Assembly: GCA_903957365.1 (NCBI GenBank)
Contig: CAJBPB010000291.1
Location: 20,373 to 84,372 of the forward strand
Reading direction: 5' to 3'
Source: an uncultured Bacteroidota bacterium
Lineage (GTDB): Bacteria; Bacteroidota; Bacteroidia; Bacteroidales; F082
Length of the DNA: 64,000 nt
A program made the position numbers and the translations under genes. Below, piece after piece: positions 17,582 through 26,439 of the stretch. Positions within the stretch are counted from its first letter, which is position 1. Each line of letters opens with the position of its first letter. The notes beneath the pieces were generated by a model. That model worked only from the letters and a program-made list of their open reading frames with translations. It did not search any database and was not told the origin of the DNA.

Positions 17582-19522
17582 ATGGTCGCTGACAAAACAT
17601 ATTTAATCGAAAACGTACTGAAAAACAGTGCGAAAACCGAGATGGAACCTTTGGTTGCCGAACAGTTACAATTACTTCGCAAAGACAAAAACACAAAACC
17701 CATTGTGTATGTCGGAGCCGGAACATGCGGTTTAGGTGCCGGTGCCGGTGAGACAATCAAACAGGTTGGCTTTTTTCTGAAAGACAAAGGCATCGATGCT
17801 GATGTTATTCCGGTTGGCTGTATCGGTTTATGTTCTTCCGAACCTTTGATGGATATCAAATTACCCGGTAGAAAACGTATTTCTTTCGAAAAGGTAAGTG
17901 GTGACAAAGTTGCCGGCATTCTGGAGAGTGTTTTTTCGGAAAATTTGCCGAATCATCCATTGCTGGGTCAGTTTGAATCGCAGCAACATGAAAAAAGCTG
18001 GGAAAATGTTCCTGCAATAGAAAACCATCGTTTTTTCAAACCACAGGTCCGCATTGTGCTCGAAAACTGCGGATTGATCAATCCTGTGAGTATTGAAGAA
18101 TATATTGCCCGTGATGGTTATAAAGCGTATCTGAACACATTAAAGGTATTCAGTCGTTTTGAAATGTGTGATTTCATTGAAAAAAGCGGATTGCGCGGTC
18201 GCGGTGGCGGCGGTTTCCCGACTGGTAAGAAATGGAAATTTGCCCTCGGAACGGAAGCTGAACAACGTTATTTGATTTGTAATGCCGATGAAGGCGACCC
18301 GGGAGCGTTTATGGATCGCGCTGTAATTGAAGGCGACCCGCACAAACTGCTTGAAGGTATGGCCATTGCAGCTTATGCGATAGGCGCAACCAAAGCCTAT
18401 GTTTATATCCGGGCCGAATATCCGCTCGCCATTGAACGGCTTGTCATTGCAATCAAACAGGCCAAAGATTATGGTCTGATTGGTAAAAATATTTTCGATT
18501 CGGGAATCGATCTCGATATTGTAATCAAAAAAGGTGCCGGCGCTTTTGTTTGCGGTGAGGAAACAGCTCTCATCCATAGTATTGAAGGCAAACGCGGAAT
18601 GCCACGTCCTCGACCGCCCTTCCCCGCCGTAAGTGGTTTGTTTGGAAAACCAACCATCATCAACAACGTTGAAACCTTATCTAATCTGCCATCCATTGTT
18701 CGTAAAGGTGCCGATTGGTTCAGCAGTATGGGAACCAAAACAAGCAAAGGAACCAAAGTATTCGCACTATCTGGCAAAATTGCAACCACCGGATTGGTTG
18801 AAATCCCAATGGGGACAACCGTTCGTGACATCATCTTTAAAATCGCCGGCGGTATCGTGAACGGTAAAAAGTTCAAAGCAGTCCAGATGGGTGGCCCGTC
18901 AGGTGGTTGTGTTACGGATGCCAATCTTGATATTGAAATTGACTATGAAAACCTTATCGCAGTTGGTGCCATGATGGGCTCTGGCGGTATGGTTGTCATG
19001 GACGAAGATACCTGTATGGTGGATGTTGCCAAGTTTTTTATGGATTTCATTCAGCGCGAAAGTTGCGGAAAATGTATCCCTTGCCGTGAAGGAACACGTC
19101 GTATGCTCGAGATTCTCGAAAGCATCACAACTAAACCAAAAAACCTTGAAACCCACGAACCTCTGGCCCGTTTCAAAGGCGTAATGCAGATTGAAAGTCT
19201 GGGAAAAGTGATCAAAGACACTTCGCTCTGCGGCCTCGGACAAACAGCGCCAAACCCTGTACTCAGTACCTTACAATGGTTCCGTGAAGAATATGAAGAA
19301 CATGTGTTCGATAAGAAATGCCGTGCCGGTGTTTGTAAAAACCTCCGCGATTACACCATTATCGTTGAGAAATGTACAGGTTGTACGGTATGTGCAAAAA
19401 AATGCCCGACAAACGCCATCATCGGTGGACGCAAACAACCACATTTTATCATTCCTGAAAAATGTATCAGTTGTGGAGCCTGTTTCGAAGCATGTAATTT
19501 TGACGCTATAAAAGTCAGTTAA
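17582..19522 (+). CDS. hydB: HydB / NuoF-like flavin- and NADH-binding hydrogenase subunit
   Basis: Cytosolic 646-residue diaphorase subunit. Domain order: thioredoxin-like N-terminal domain (about 35-125); NuoF FMN/NADH core with GRGGGGFPTGKKW and GAGAFVCGEETAL (about 175-440); SLBB-like region; a [4Fe-4S] N3-type site with SCGKCIPCREG and a downstream SLCGLGQT; and a C-terminal 2x[4Fe-4S] ferredoxin domain (CTGCTVCAKKCP, CISCGACFEAC). This is the HydB/HndC architecture of trimeric, often electron-bifurcating hydrogenases. Oddity: the N-terminal domain has Cys49, Cys80 and Cys84, but Tyr43/Val44 where the first cluster Cys is expected, so a classic [2Fe-2S] cluster may be absent there. Bifurcation is inferred from subunit makeup. 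Confidence 0.94.
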   Translation: MVADKTYLIENVLKNSAKTEMEPLVAEQLQLLRKDKNTKPIVYVGAGTCGLGAGAGETIKQVGFFLKDKGIDADVIPVGCIGLCSSEPLMDIKLPGRKRISFEKVSGDKVAGILESVFSENLPNHPLLGQFESQQHEKSWENVPAIENHRFFKPQVRIVLENCGLINPVSIEEYIARDGYKAYLNTLKVFSRFEMCDFIEKSGLRGRGGGGFPTGKKWKFALGTEAEQRYLICNADEGDPGAFMDRAVIEGDPHKLLEGMAIAAYAIGATKAYVYIRAEYPLAIERLVIAIKQAKDYGLIGKNIFDSGIDLDIVIKKGAGAFVCGEETALIHSIEGKRGMPRPRPPFPAVSGLFGKPTIINNVETLSNLPSIVRKGADWFSSMGTKTSKGTKVFALSGKIATTGLVEIPMGTTVRDIIFKIAGGIVNGKKFKAVQMGGPSGGCVTDANLDIEIDYENLIAVGAMMGSGGMVVMDEDTCMVDVAKFFMDFIQRESCGKCIPCREGTRRMLEILESITTKPKNLETHEPLARFKGVMQIESLGKVIKDTSLCGLGQTAPNPVLSTLQWFREEYEEHVFDKKCRAGVCKNLRDYTIIVEKCTGCTVCAKKCPTNAIIGGRKQPHFIIPEKCISCGACFEACNFDAIKVS

Positions 19523-19550
19523 TCATTGTATTATATAAAATACAGAAACT

Positions 19551-21272
19551 ATGAATCTGAATATTGAAGTAAATAATAACGTACTGACCGCCATGCCTGG
19601 CGATACCATACTCGATGCGCTCAACCGTCACGGGATGAATGTTCCGACACTTTGCCATCTGAAAGGTCTGATGCCAAGCGGCGCATGCCGTATGTGCGTG
19701 GTGGAAGTGGAAGGACGTAAAAACCTGGTAACATCCTGCTCTGAACCGGTGATGGATGGAATGAAAATTCAGACACACTCTGCCAGGGTAATTGAATCCC
19801 GTAAAACAATTGTCGAATTGTTGCTTTCAAATCACCCTGATGATTGCTTGTATTGTGAGCGTAACGGAAGCTGTGAATTACAAAAACTTGCCGAAGACCT
19901 TAATGTACGTGAAAGGCGCATCAGTGGCAATAAAAATAATTACAAACTGGATGTCTCAAGTGCGAGTATCGTACGCGATCCGGCCAAATGTATTTTGTGC
20001 GGAAGGTGTGTGCGTGTCTGTGAGGAAATCGAAGGTGTTTCGGCGATTGAATTTGTCGGTCGCGGAAGCAAAACCTTTATCGACACATCATTCAACCACG
20101 GATTGAATGTTTCAACCTGTGTTAACTGCGGACAGTGTATCATGGTTTGCCCGACAGGCGCCTTGAAAGAAAAGCCACATATCGACGAAATAAAGACAAA
20201 ACTAGCCGATCCCACAAAAACTGTTGTAATCCAATATGCGCCATCTATCACGATTTCACTCGCCGAAGAGTTTGGTTTTAAACCAGGCCAGAATATAGGG
20301 GGAATAATGAATGCAGCCTTGCGCCGGATTGGATTTAACTTTGTTTTTGATACTTCGTTTTCAGCCGATTTAACGATCATGGAAGAGGCATCCGAATTGG
20401 TTCACCGTATCACAACTGGTGGAACATTGCCGATGATTACCAGCTGTTGTCCGGGCTGGGTTAAATACGCTGAAGAATTTCAACATGATATTTTACCCAA
20501 TTTATCAAGCTGCAAATCGCCACAGCAAATGATGGGCGCAATAATAAAGAGCTATTTCGCTGAAGCGGAAGGTATTAATCCGGCAGATATATATTCTGTA
20601 TCGGTAATGCCTTGCACAGCCAAGAAATTCGAGCAACAGCGCGAAGAGATGACACAAAATGGAATCTCTGATGTAGATGCTGTACTGACAACCCGTGAAC
20701 TGGCCAGATTGATTCGTTTATTTGGTATTGATATGGATAAAATCAGTCCCGAGCTGGCTGATTCACCTTTGGGAACACGCTCTTCTGCCGGAAAAATCTT
20801 TGGTGTTTCAGGCGGTGTTATGGAAGCTGCTATCCGATCAGCACACTATTTCATAACTGGTAAGGAATTGATTAAATTTCAGGTGAACGCAGTGCGTGGC
20901 CTTGCCGGAAGAAAAGAAGCCAAAGTAATGATCAATGGTCTTGAAATTGGTGTTGCTGTAGTGAGTGGATTAAAAAATGCCGAAATCCTGATGGAAGAAG
21001 TCAGAAACGGACGCAAAGACATTCATTTCATCGAAGTGATGGCTTGTCCGGGTGGATGCATCAATGGTGGCGGACAACCTATCGGGACAAATGAGGAATC
21101 ACTGCGTGCACGCATGAAAAGTTTGTATGAAATTGACGAACACGATGCAATAAAAGTTTCGCACAAGAATCCGTATATCATTGAGCTTTATGATAAGTTC
21201 CTTGGTAAACCGCTTGGGCATAAGAGCCATCACCTGTTGCACACCAATTATCAGGAGAGGGATGTGAATTGA
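19551..21272 (+). CDS. hydA: [FeFe] hydrogenase catalytic subunit HydA
   Basis: Catalytic subunit of 573 residues that reversibly reduces protons to H2. Domain order: NuoG-like [2Fe-2S] (Cys35, 46, 49, 63); His-Cys3 [4Fe-4S] (His95, Cys99, 102, 108); two [4Fe-4S] ferredoxin motifs (Cys147-157 and Cys190-200); H-cluster domain. All three H-cluster signatures are canonical: TSCCPGW (Cys299 proton relay, Cys300 ligand), MPCTAKK (Cys355) and MACPGGC (Cys499, Cys503). The short C-terminal tail SHHLLHTNY resembles HndD-type subunits; the extra C-terminal [2Fe-2S] domain of Thermotoga HydA is absent. With HydB and HydC it forms the expected trimer. It begins 28 bp after hydB. Confidence 0.97.
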   Translation: MNLNIEVNNNVLTAMPGDTILDALNRHGMNVPTLCHLKGLMPSGACRMCVVEVEGRKNLVTSCSEPVMDGMKIQTHSARVIESRKTIVELLLSNHPDDCLYCERNGSCELQKLAEDLNVRERRISGNKNNYKLDVSSASIVRDPAKCILCGRCVRVCEEIEGVSAIEFVGRGSKTFIDTSFNHGLNVSTCVNCGQCIMVCPTGALKEKPHIDEIKTKLADPTKTVVIQYAPSITISLAEEFGFKPGQNIGGIMNAALRRIGFNFVFDTSFSADLTIMEEASELVHRITTGGTLPMITSCCPGWVKYAEEFQHDILPNLSSCKSPQQMMGAIIKSYFAEAEGINPADIYSVSVMPCTAKKFEQQREEMTQNGISDVDAVLTTRELARLIRLFGIDMDKISPELADSPLGTRSSAGKIFGVSGGVMEAAIRSAHYFITGKELIKFQVNAVRGLAGRKEAKVMINGLEIGVAVVSGLKNAEILMEEVRNGRKDIHFIEVMACPGGCINGGGQPIGTNEESLRARMKSLYEIDEHDAIKVSHKNPYIIELYDKFLGKPLGHKSHHLLHTNYQERDVN

Positions 21273-21332
21273 TACAATTTTGGTTAGTTGTATATAAAAA
21301 TCTGTTAAGTAGTACTACATCTGAAGCAAAAC

Positions 21333-23315
21333 ATGGCGCATAACAAAAAACATAAGCAATTGGTTTTTACGGTTAAAGATCGGTGTCGTGTTTGCTTCAC
21401 TTGTGTACGTGAATGTCCGGTAAAAGCAATTAAAATGATCAACGGTCAGGCCGAAGTGATTTCTGAACGCTGCATCGGATGTGGTAATTGTGTGCGTGTC
21501 TGCCGGCAAAATGCGAAGGTGTTTTTAAGGCAAATCGATGAAGTGAAAGATTTACTTAACAGTAACAACCGGGTTATCGCTTGTATCGCACCAAGTTTTC
21601 CGGCCGAATTTACCGAAATTGAGGATTACAAAGTGTTTGTTGGCATGGTAAAAGCCTTAGGGTTTGAGCTTGTTACCGAAGTTGCTTTTGGTGCCGATAT
21701 GGTAGCCGTTGCCTATAAAGATTTATACAACAACAATGAAAATAAGGGCATCATTTCTTCTGATTGTCCTGCGGTGGTATATTATGTTGAACAATACCAG
21801 CCCGAACTTATTCCAAATCTTGCCCCATTGGTTTCGCCTATGGTGGCTGCTGCACGTTTTCTGAAAGTGAAATATGGTGATGATGTTCAGATAGTGTTTG
21901 TCGGACCATGTATCGCGAAAAAATCAGAATCGGACGAAATTGACTATGCCCTGACATTTAATGAGTTAAGAGAATTATTCAGCGATTTTAACATCGATCC
22001 GCTACAGGTTGCAGTACGTGATTTTGATCCGCCACATGCTGGTATGGGAGCCATTTTCCCAGTCAGTCATGGATTATTGCAAAACATGGATGTGAAACAT
22101 GATATCACAAAAGGAGATGTGATAGTAGCTGAAGGACGGGTGAATTTTAAGGATGCCCTGAGTGAGTTTTCGAATGGAGAATTGCAGGCACGTCATCTCG
22201 AATTGCTTTGTTGCGAAGGTTGCATCATGGGTCCGGGCATGTCGGCAAACGGTAAAAAATACATACGTCGTTCATGTATTTCGACCTATGTTTCTCAAAA
22301 ACTGGAAAATATTGATGTTCTGGATTGGGAAAACAATATGCTAGCTGCAAAGCAAATCGATTTGTCCACAAATTTTGAGGCTATGGACAGGCGCACCCAA
22401 AATCCGTCTTCACAAAAAGTAGCTGAAGTATTGCTGAGTATGGGCAAAGATTCTGCCGATGATTACCTCGACTGCGGAGCCTGCGGTTACGACAGTTGTG
22501 TCGAACATGCGATTGCTGTAGTACAGGGACTGGCCGAAAATGAAATGTGCCTGCCTTATACAATTGAGAAACTTCATGATTCCATCGAAAAAATAAACTC
22601 ATCCAACAGCGAACTGGCCAACGCCAGAGAAGCACTCAAGCAATCTGAAAAACTAGCTCACATGGGCCAGCTTTCAGCAGGAATTGCGCATGAACTGAAC
22701 AATCCGCTGGGTGTTATCACTATGTACAGTAATTTATTACTCGATGAGGTAAAAGATGACCAGACAAGAAGTGATCTCACGCTGATTGTTGAACAGGCTG
22801 ACCGATGCAGAAAAATCGTTGGCGGATTACTCAATTTTGCCCGTAAAAATCAGGTAAGACTGATCGAAACTGATCTAGAGAAGTTTGTTACAAAAAGTAT
22901 TCAATCGATAATTCTGACTGACGATGTTGTGGTGAAGATTGATGTCGATTTGACAGACCCGTTTGTTTTCCTCGATCCCGACCAGATGATGCAGGTGCTC
23001 ACCAACCTCGAAAAAAATGCAGTGGAAGCCATGCCGGATGGCGGTGAAATAATCATCAGCCTGAAAGAGCATGGTGACGAAGTTGAAATATCTATCAGCG
23101 ATACCGGAACAGGTATATCACAAGACAATATGGATAAAGTTTTCACACCATTCTTCACCACAAAAGAAGTTGGTAAAGGAACCGGACTCGGATTGCCTCT
23201 TTGTTACGGAATCGTGAAAATGCACAAAGGAAAAATAAATATTATTTCAAATGACGATCTTCAGAAGGGGCCAACAGGAACCTCTTTTGTGATAAGATTA
23301 CCAAGAAATCCCTGA
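21333..23315 (+). CDS. Sensory [FeFe]-hydrogenase-like domain fused to histidine kinase
   Basis: Putative H2 or redox sensor of 660 residues. Domain order: 2x[4Fe-4S] (Cys18-28, Cys47-57); Fe-hydrogenase large-subunit domain (about 75-330); an FeS domain with Cys381, 384, 389 and 406; a short coiled linker; HisKA with His453 in GIAHELNNPLG; HATPase with NLEKNAVEAM, DTGTGI and GKGTGLGLPL. The four H-cluster ligands are kept: Cys145 (SSDCPAV), Cys193 (GPCIAKK), and Cys293/Cys297 (CCEGC). The proton-relay Cys is replaced by Asp144. Known sensory HydS proteins also lose that Cys. No transmembrane segment is seen, so it is cytosolic. It probably reports H2 or redox state to the neighbouring receiver proteins. 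Confidence 0.9.
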   Translation: MAHNKKHKQLVFTVKDRCRVCFTCVRECPVKAIKMINGQAEVISERCIGCGNCVRVCRQNAKVFLRQIDEVKDLLNSNNRVIACIAPSFPAEFTEIEDYKVFVGMVKALGFELVTEVAFGADMVAVAYKDLYNNNENKGIISSDCPAVVYYVEQYQPELIPNLAPLVSPMVAAARFLKVKYGDDVQIVFVGPCIAKKSESDEIDYALTFNELRELFSDFNIDPLQVAVRDFDPPHAGMGAIFPVSHGLLQNMDVKHDITKGDVIVAEGRVNFKDALSEFSNGELQARHLELLCCEGCIMGPGMSANGKKYIRRSCISTYVSQKLENIDVLDWENNMLAAKQIDLSTNFEAMDRRTQNPSSQKVAEVLLSMGKDSADDYLDCGACGYDSCVEHAIAVVQGLAENEMCLPYTIEKLHDSIEKINSSNSELANAREALKQSEKLAHMGQLSAGIAHELNNPLGVITMYSNLLLDEVKDDQTRSDLTLIVEQADRCRKIVGGLLNFARKNQVRLIETDLEKFVTKSIQSIILTDDVVVKIDVDLTDPFVFLDPDQMMQVLTNLEKNAVEAMPDGGEIIISLKEHGDEVEISISDTGTGISQDNMDKVFTPFFTTKEVGKGTGLGLPLCYGIVKMHKGKINIISNDDLQKGPTGTSFVIRLPRNP

Positions 23316-23338
23316 TAACTAATTAAATATAGATTAAA

Positions 23339-23734
23339 ATGTCGAACCAGAAAAAATTGATTTTAATTGCCGACGATGATGCCGATTATCTTTTTCAAAT
23401 GGAAGCTATGGTACGTAACCTGGGCTTCGATGTGAAAACTGCCGATGGTCAACACGAAGCTGAGCGTATGCTCGATACAATTAAACCCGATTTGGCCATC
23501 TTCGATCTGATGATGGAAAATGAAGACAGTGGTTTTTTATTGGCTTACAAGGCAAAGCGAAAGTTTCCTGATATGCCTATCATCATTGCGTCAGCGGCAA
23601 CAGCCGAAACAGGATTCAGCTTTGATATGCATAATACTGATGATCGCAACTGGATCAAGGCAGACCTCTATCTTGAAAAAGGAATCCGTAGCGACCAGCT
23701 TCACCGCGAGATTAATAAGCTGTTGAAGTTGTAG
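23339..23734 (+). CDS. Single-domain response regulator
   Basis: CheY-like protein of 131 residues: acidic pocket IADDDAD, phosphoacceptor Asp in LAIFDLMMENEDSG, Ser in IIIASAAT, and a Lys in the LEKG segment. The loop between Ser and Lys is longer than usual (FDMHNTDDRNWIKADLY). There is no output domain. It starts 23 bp after the hydrogenase-like kinase gene and is its most obvious phosphorylation partner. Regulation of hydrogenase activity or expression through protein contacts is an inference from context. Confidence 0.88.
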   Translation: MSNQKKLILIADDDADYLFQMEAMVRNLGFDVKTADGQHEAERMLDTIKPDLAIFDLMMENEDSGFLLAYKAKRKFPDMPIIIASAATAETGFSFDMHNTDDRNWIKADLYLEKGIRSDQLHREINKLLKL

Positions 23735-23758
23735 GAGTTGGAAGTTGGAAGTCGGAAG
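23718..23758. repeat. Degenerate 7-bp tandem repeat (GTTGGAA-type)
   Basis: Short heptamer repeats of the GTTGGAA/GTCGGAA type at the 3' end of the receiver gene and just after it. It is the complementary-strand relative of the CTTCTAA repeat at 26407. No function is evident. Confidence 0.5.
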
Positions 23759-23765
23759 ACGATTT

Positions 23766-23811
23766 AACTTTAACTCACTTTAGTTCACTCTAGTTCACTT
23801 TAGTTCACTTA
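23766..23811. repeat. 10-bp tandem repeat (ACTTTAGTTC-type)
   Basis: About four imperfect copies of a 10-bp unit resembling ACTTTAGTTC fill the gap before the next gene, ending just before its ATG. The same unit recurs in inverted form at 53396-53500. It may insert spacing or structure in the operon mRNA. Confidence 0.7.
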
Positions 23812-23815
23812 TAAG

Positions 23816-24937
23816 ATGGCAACATTACAGATTTTGGTTGTTGACGATGAACCCGGCATCAGGTCGGGAATCAATCGGATTTTAACGAGTTATACTGTCG
23901 GATTCCCTTTTTTGGAAGAGGATTTCGATTTCATACTCACCGATGCTGCCAGCGGGGAGGATGCCATTGACATCCTTAACAGCCAGCCGGTGGATATAGT
24001 ACTGCTCGACAACAAATTACCCGGCATGGACGGTACGGAGGTACTCGCCTATATCAAAAAGCAAAAATTTGATGTGGCGGTGATGATGATCACTTCTTAC
24101 GCCTCGCTTGATCTGGCAATCAAAGCCACACGCGATGGCGCTTACAGTTTCATGCCCAAGCCTTTTACGCCCCAGGAGTTGCGTTCTGGTATCGAAAATC
24201 TTTCGAAACACCTTTACCTCAAGCGGATGACACGCAAAATGCAGGAAGAAGGCAAACAGATTCGTTTTCAGTTTCTTTCGGTGATGTCTCACGAATTGAA
24301 ATCACCAATCAATGCGGTGGAAGGTTATCTTAAAATGATGCAGGAGCGGCAGTTTGGTGATAAAGTGGATGATTATGAGAAAATGATCGACCGTTCGCTG
24401 GCCCGTTTGCGCGGCATGCGCAACCTGATCATGGATCTGCTCGATCTCACAAAAATTGAATCGGGTAAAAAGCAACGGAAACTTCGTGAAACTGATCTTT
24501 CAGAAGTGGCACGTATGTCGATGGACACACTTGAACCCTATGCCATTCAGCGCAGTGTGCGAATGAAGCTAAGCGTAACCGGCAGCCCGATGCTGCTGGC
24601 CGATCCCGATGAAATGGAAATTGTTTTTAACAATCTTGTTTCCAACGCAGTAAAATACAATAAAGATGGTGGAAAAGTAAAGGTTATCATCGAAGACCAG
24701 GGTAAAGATGTTGTGATTAAAGTTTCTGACACAGGAATAGGAATCAGTAAAGAAGATCAGGAACAGATTTTTGAAGATTTTGTGAGAATAAAAAGTAGTC
24801 AGACCAAAGAAATTACAGGAAGCGGGCTCGGATTGTCAATCACAAAAAAAATGGTAGCCCAATACAATGGTTCCATCTCGGTTGATAGCATCGCCGACGA
24901 AGGAACTACATTTACAATAACTTTGCCGAGGCAATAA
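23816..24937 (+). CDS. Receiver-histidine kinase hybrid (REC-HisKA-HATPase)
   Basis: Cytosolic protein of 373 residues with an N-terminal receiver domain (about 1-130: VVDDEPG, VLLDNKLPGMDG, MITSYAS, MPKPF) directly followed by a histidine kinase. HisKA is SVMSHELKSPINAVEGY, HATPase has NLVSNAVKYN, DTGIGISK and GSGLGLSITKK. There is no transmembrane or PAS sensor, so the input is probably phosphorylation of its own receiver, for example by the hydrogenase-like kinase. The output could go to the LuxR-type regulator at 15677 or to receivers in the operon. It lies between the sensor genes and hydG, 13 bp before the latter. Confidence 0.92.
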   Translation: MATLQILVVDDEPGIRSGINRILTSYTVGFPFLEEDFDFILTDAASGEDAIDILNSQPVDIVLLDNKLPGMDGTEVLAYIKKQKFDVAVMMITSYASLDLAIKATRDGAYSFMPKPFTPQELRSGIENLSKHLYLKRMTRKMQEEGKQIRFQFLSVMSHELKSPINAVEGYLKMMQERQFGDKVDDYEKMIDRSLARLRGMRNLIMDLLDLTKIESGKKQRKLRETDLSEVARMSMDTLEPYAIQRSVRMKLSVTGSPMLLADPDEMEIVFNNLVSNAVKYNKDGGKVKVIIEDQGKDVVIKVSDTGIGISKEDQEQIFEDFVRIKSSQTKEITGSGLGLSITKKMVAQYNGSISVDSIADEGTTFTITLPRQ

Positions 24938-24950
24938 AAACCAATAATAC

Positions 24951-26378
24951 GTGAAATTTACTCCAGAACAATATAAACTACCGGATGTTTCGATGCAGCC
25001 TTTCCTCGATGATGAGGAGATATGGTCATTCATCCATGCTGCCAGACCAAGCCTTGAACAAGTCGAAGCGGTTATTGCCAGATCACTGGCAAAAAACAGG
25101 CTGAACCTTGCCGAAACTGCTATTTTAGTGAACGCCACTGATCCCGAAATGATCGAAATGATTAAGGCCGGAGCACGTGCGCTGAAAGAAAAAGTATATG
25201 GAAAGCGTATTGTGCTTTTTGCTCCGCTTTATGTCGGAAATTACTGCTCAAACAACTGCCGCTATTGTGGGTTCAAGGCATCGAATAAAAAAGCAATCCG
25301 AAAAACGCTTACAAAAGATGAACTTATCGCCAATGTAAAGGCTTTGGAAGAGCATGGGCAAAAACGACTTATTCTCGTTTTTGGTGAACATCACACCTAT
25401 TCTCCCGAATTTATTGCCGAGACGGTTAAAACGGTCTATGACGTAAAAAAAGACCATGGTGAAATCCGGCGTATCAATATCAATGCGGCTCCACTGGATA
25501 TTGAGGGTTTCAAAACAGTAAAAGAATCCAATATCGGAACCTATCAGGTTTTCCAGGAAACCTACCATCATCCTACTTATAAAGTGTGTCATCCATCTGG
25601 AAAAAAATCCGATTATGATTATCGTCTCACTTCGCTCGACAGAGCAATGGAAGCCGGAATCGATGATGTGGGTATTGGTGCGTTATTTGGTTTATACGAC
25701 TGGCGTTTTGAAGTGCTTTCATTGCTCCGTCATGTCAATCATCTCGAAGCCTGCTACAATGTTGGTCCGCATACCATTTCGTTTCCACGCATTCAGGATG
25801 CATCTGAATATGATCTTGATGATAGTAATCATGTTACAGATGAGGAGTTTACGCGATTGGTCGCCATTTTGCGACTTGCAGTTCCATACACAGGATTGAT
25901 ACTCACAGCCCGCGAATCGGAAGCAACCCGCAAGGAGGTATTGTCGTATGGTTGTTCACAAATTGATGCCGGAACCAAACTTGAAATTGGCGCTTACGCC
26001 GAAAATCCTGATGTAAATCAGAATCTGAATAAAGAACAGTTCAAAATCAATGATGACCGCACTCTGGCGCAGGTAATCGATGAACTCCTCGAAGCTGATT
26101 ATATTCCATCCTTTTGCACGGCTTGCTACCGCAAAGGAAGAACAGGTCAGCATTTTATGGAGTTCAGTGTGCCCGGATTCATTAAAAAATTCTGTACCCC
26201 CAACGCCATGCTTACCCTTGCTGAATATATCATGGATTATGCAAGTGATTCAACGGCTGTTAAAGGCTGGCAGGTGATTGAACGCAATCTTGCCGATATG
26301 GATGACGAAGGGTATAAAGCTGAATTGATGAACCGAATTGAAAGAATTAAACAAGGCGAGCATGATTTGTATTTTTGA
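24951..26378 (+). CDS. hydG: [FeFe] hydrogenase H-cluster maturase HydG
   Basis: Radical-SAM tyrosine lyase of 475 residues that cleaves tyrosine to p-cresol and supplies CO and CN- to the H-cluster as an Fe(CO)(CN) synthon. The radical-SAM cluster motif C-x3-C-x2-C is Cys99, Cys103, Cys106 (NYCSNNCRYCGF). The auxiliary cluster site is in the C-terminal CTACYRKGRTGQ and FIKKFCTPNA segments, which distinguishes HydG from ThiH. Length is typical. The start is a GTG at 24951, 13 bp after the kinase stop. It is followed by hydF across 61 bp that contain a heptamer repeat. Assignment is secure. Confidence 0.97.
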   Translation: MKFTPEQYKLPDVSMQPFLDDEEIWSFIHAARPSLEQVEAVIARSLAKNRLNLAETAILVNATDPEMIEMIKAGARALKEKVYGKRIVLFAPLYVGNYCSNNCRYCGFKASNKKAIRKTLTKDELIANVKALEEHGQKRLILVFGEHHTYSPEFIAETVKTVYDVKKDHGEIRRININAAPLDIEGFKTVKESNIGTYQVFQETYHHPTYKVCHPSGKKSDYDYRLTSLDRAMEAGIDDVGIGALFGLYDWRFEVLSLLRHVNHLEACYNVGPHTISFPRIQDASEYDLDDSNHVTDEEFTRLVAILRLAVPYTGLILTARESEATRKEVLSYGCSQIDAGTKLEIGAYAENPDVNQNLNKEQFKINDDRTLAQVIDELLEADYIPSFCTACYRKGRTGQHFMEFSVPGFIKKFCTPNAMLTLAEYIMDYASDSTAVKGWQVIERNLADMDDEGYKAELMNRIERIKQGEHDLYF

Positions 26379-26406
26379 AATAGGAAGATGGTAACTGGAC
26401 TTCCCA

Positions 26407-26434
26407 CTTCTAACTTCTAACTTCTAACTTCTAA
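26407..26434. repeat. 7-bp tandem repeat, four CTTCTAA units
   Basis: Four perfect head-to-tail copies of CTTCTAA sit in the hydG-hydF gap, 5 bp before the hydF ATG. The hydF ribosome-binding region is thus replaced by simple repeat, so slippage there could alter spacing. Confidence 0.85.
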
Positions 26435-26439
26435 CAACC

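Noticed and set aside
26407..26434. CRISPR-like array
   Set aside because: The 7-bp units are contiguous with no spacers, and no cas genes lie nearby.
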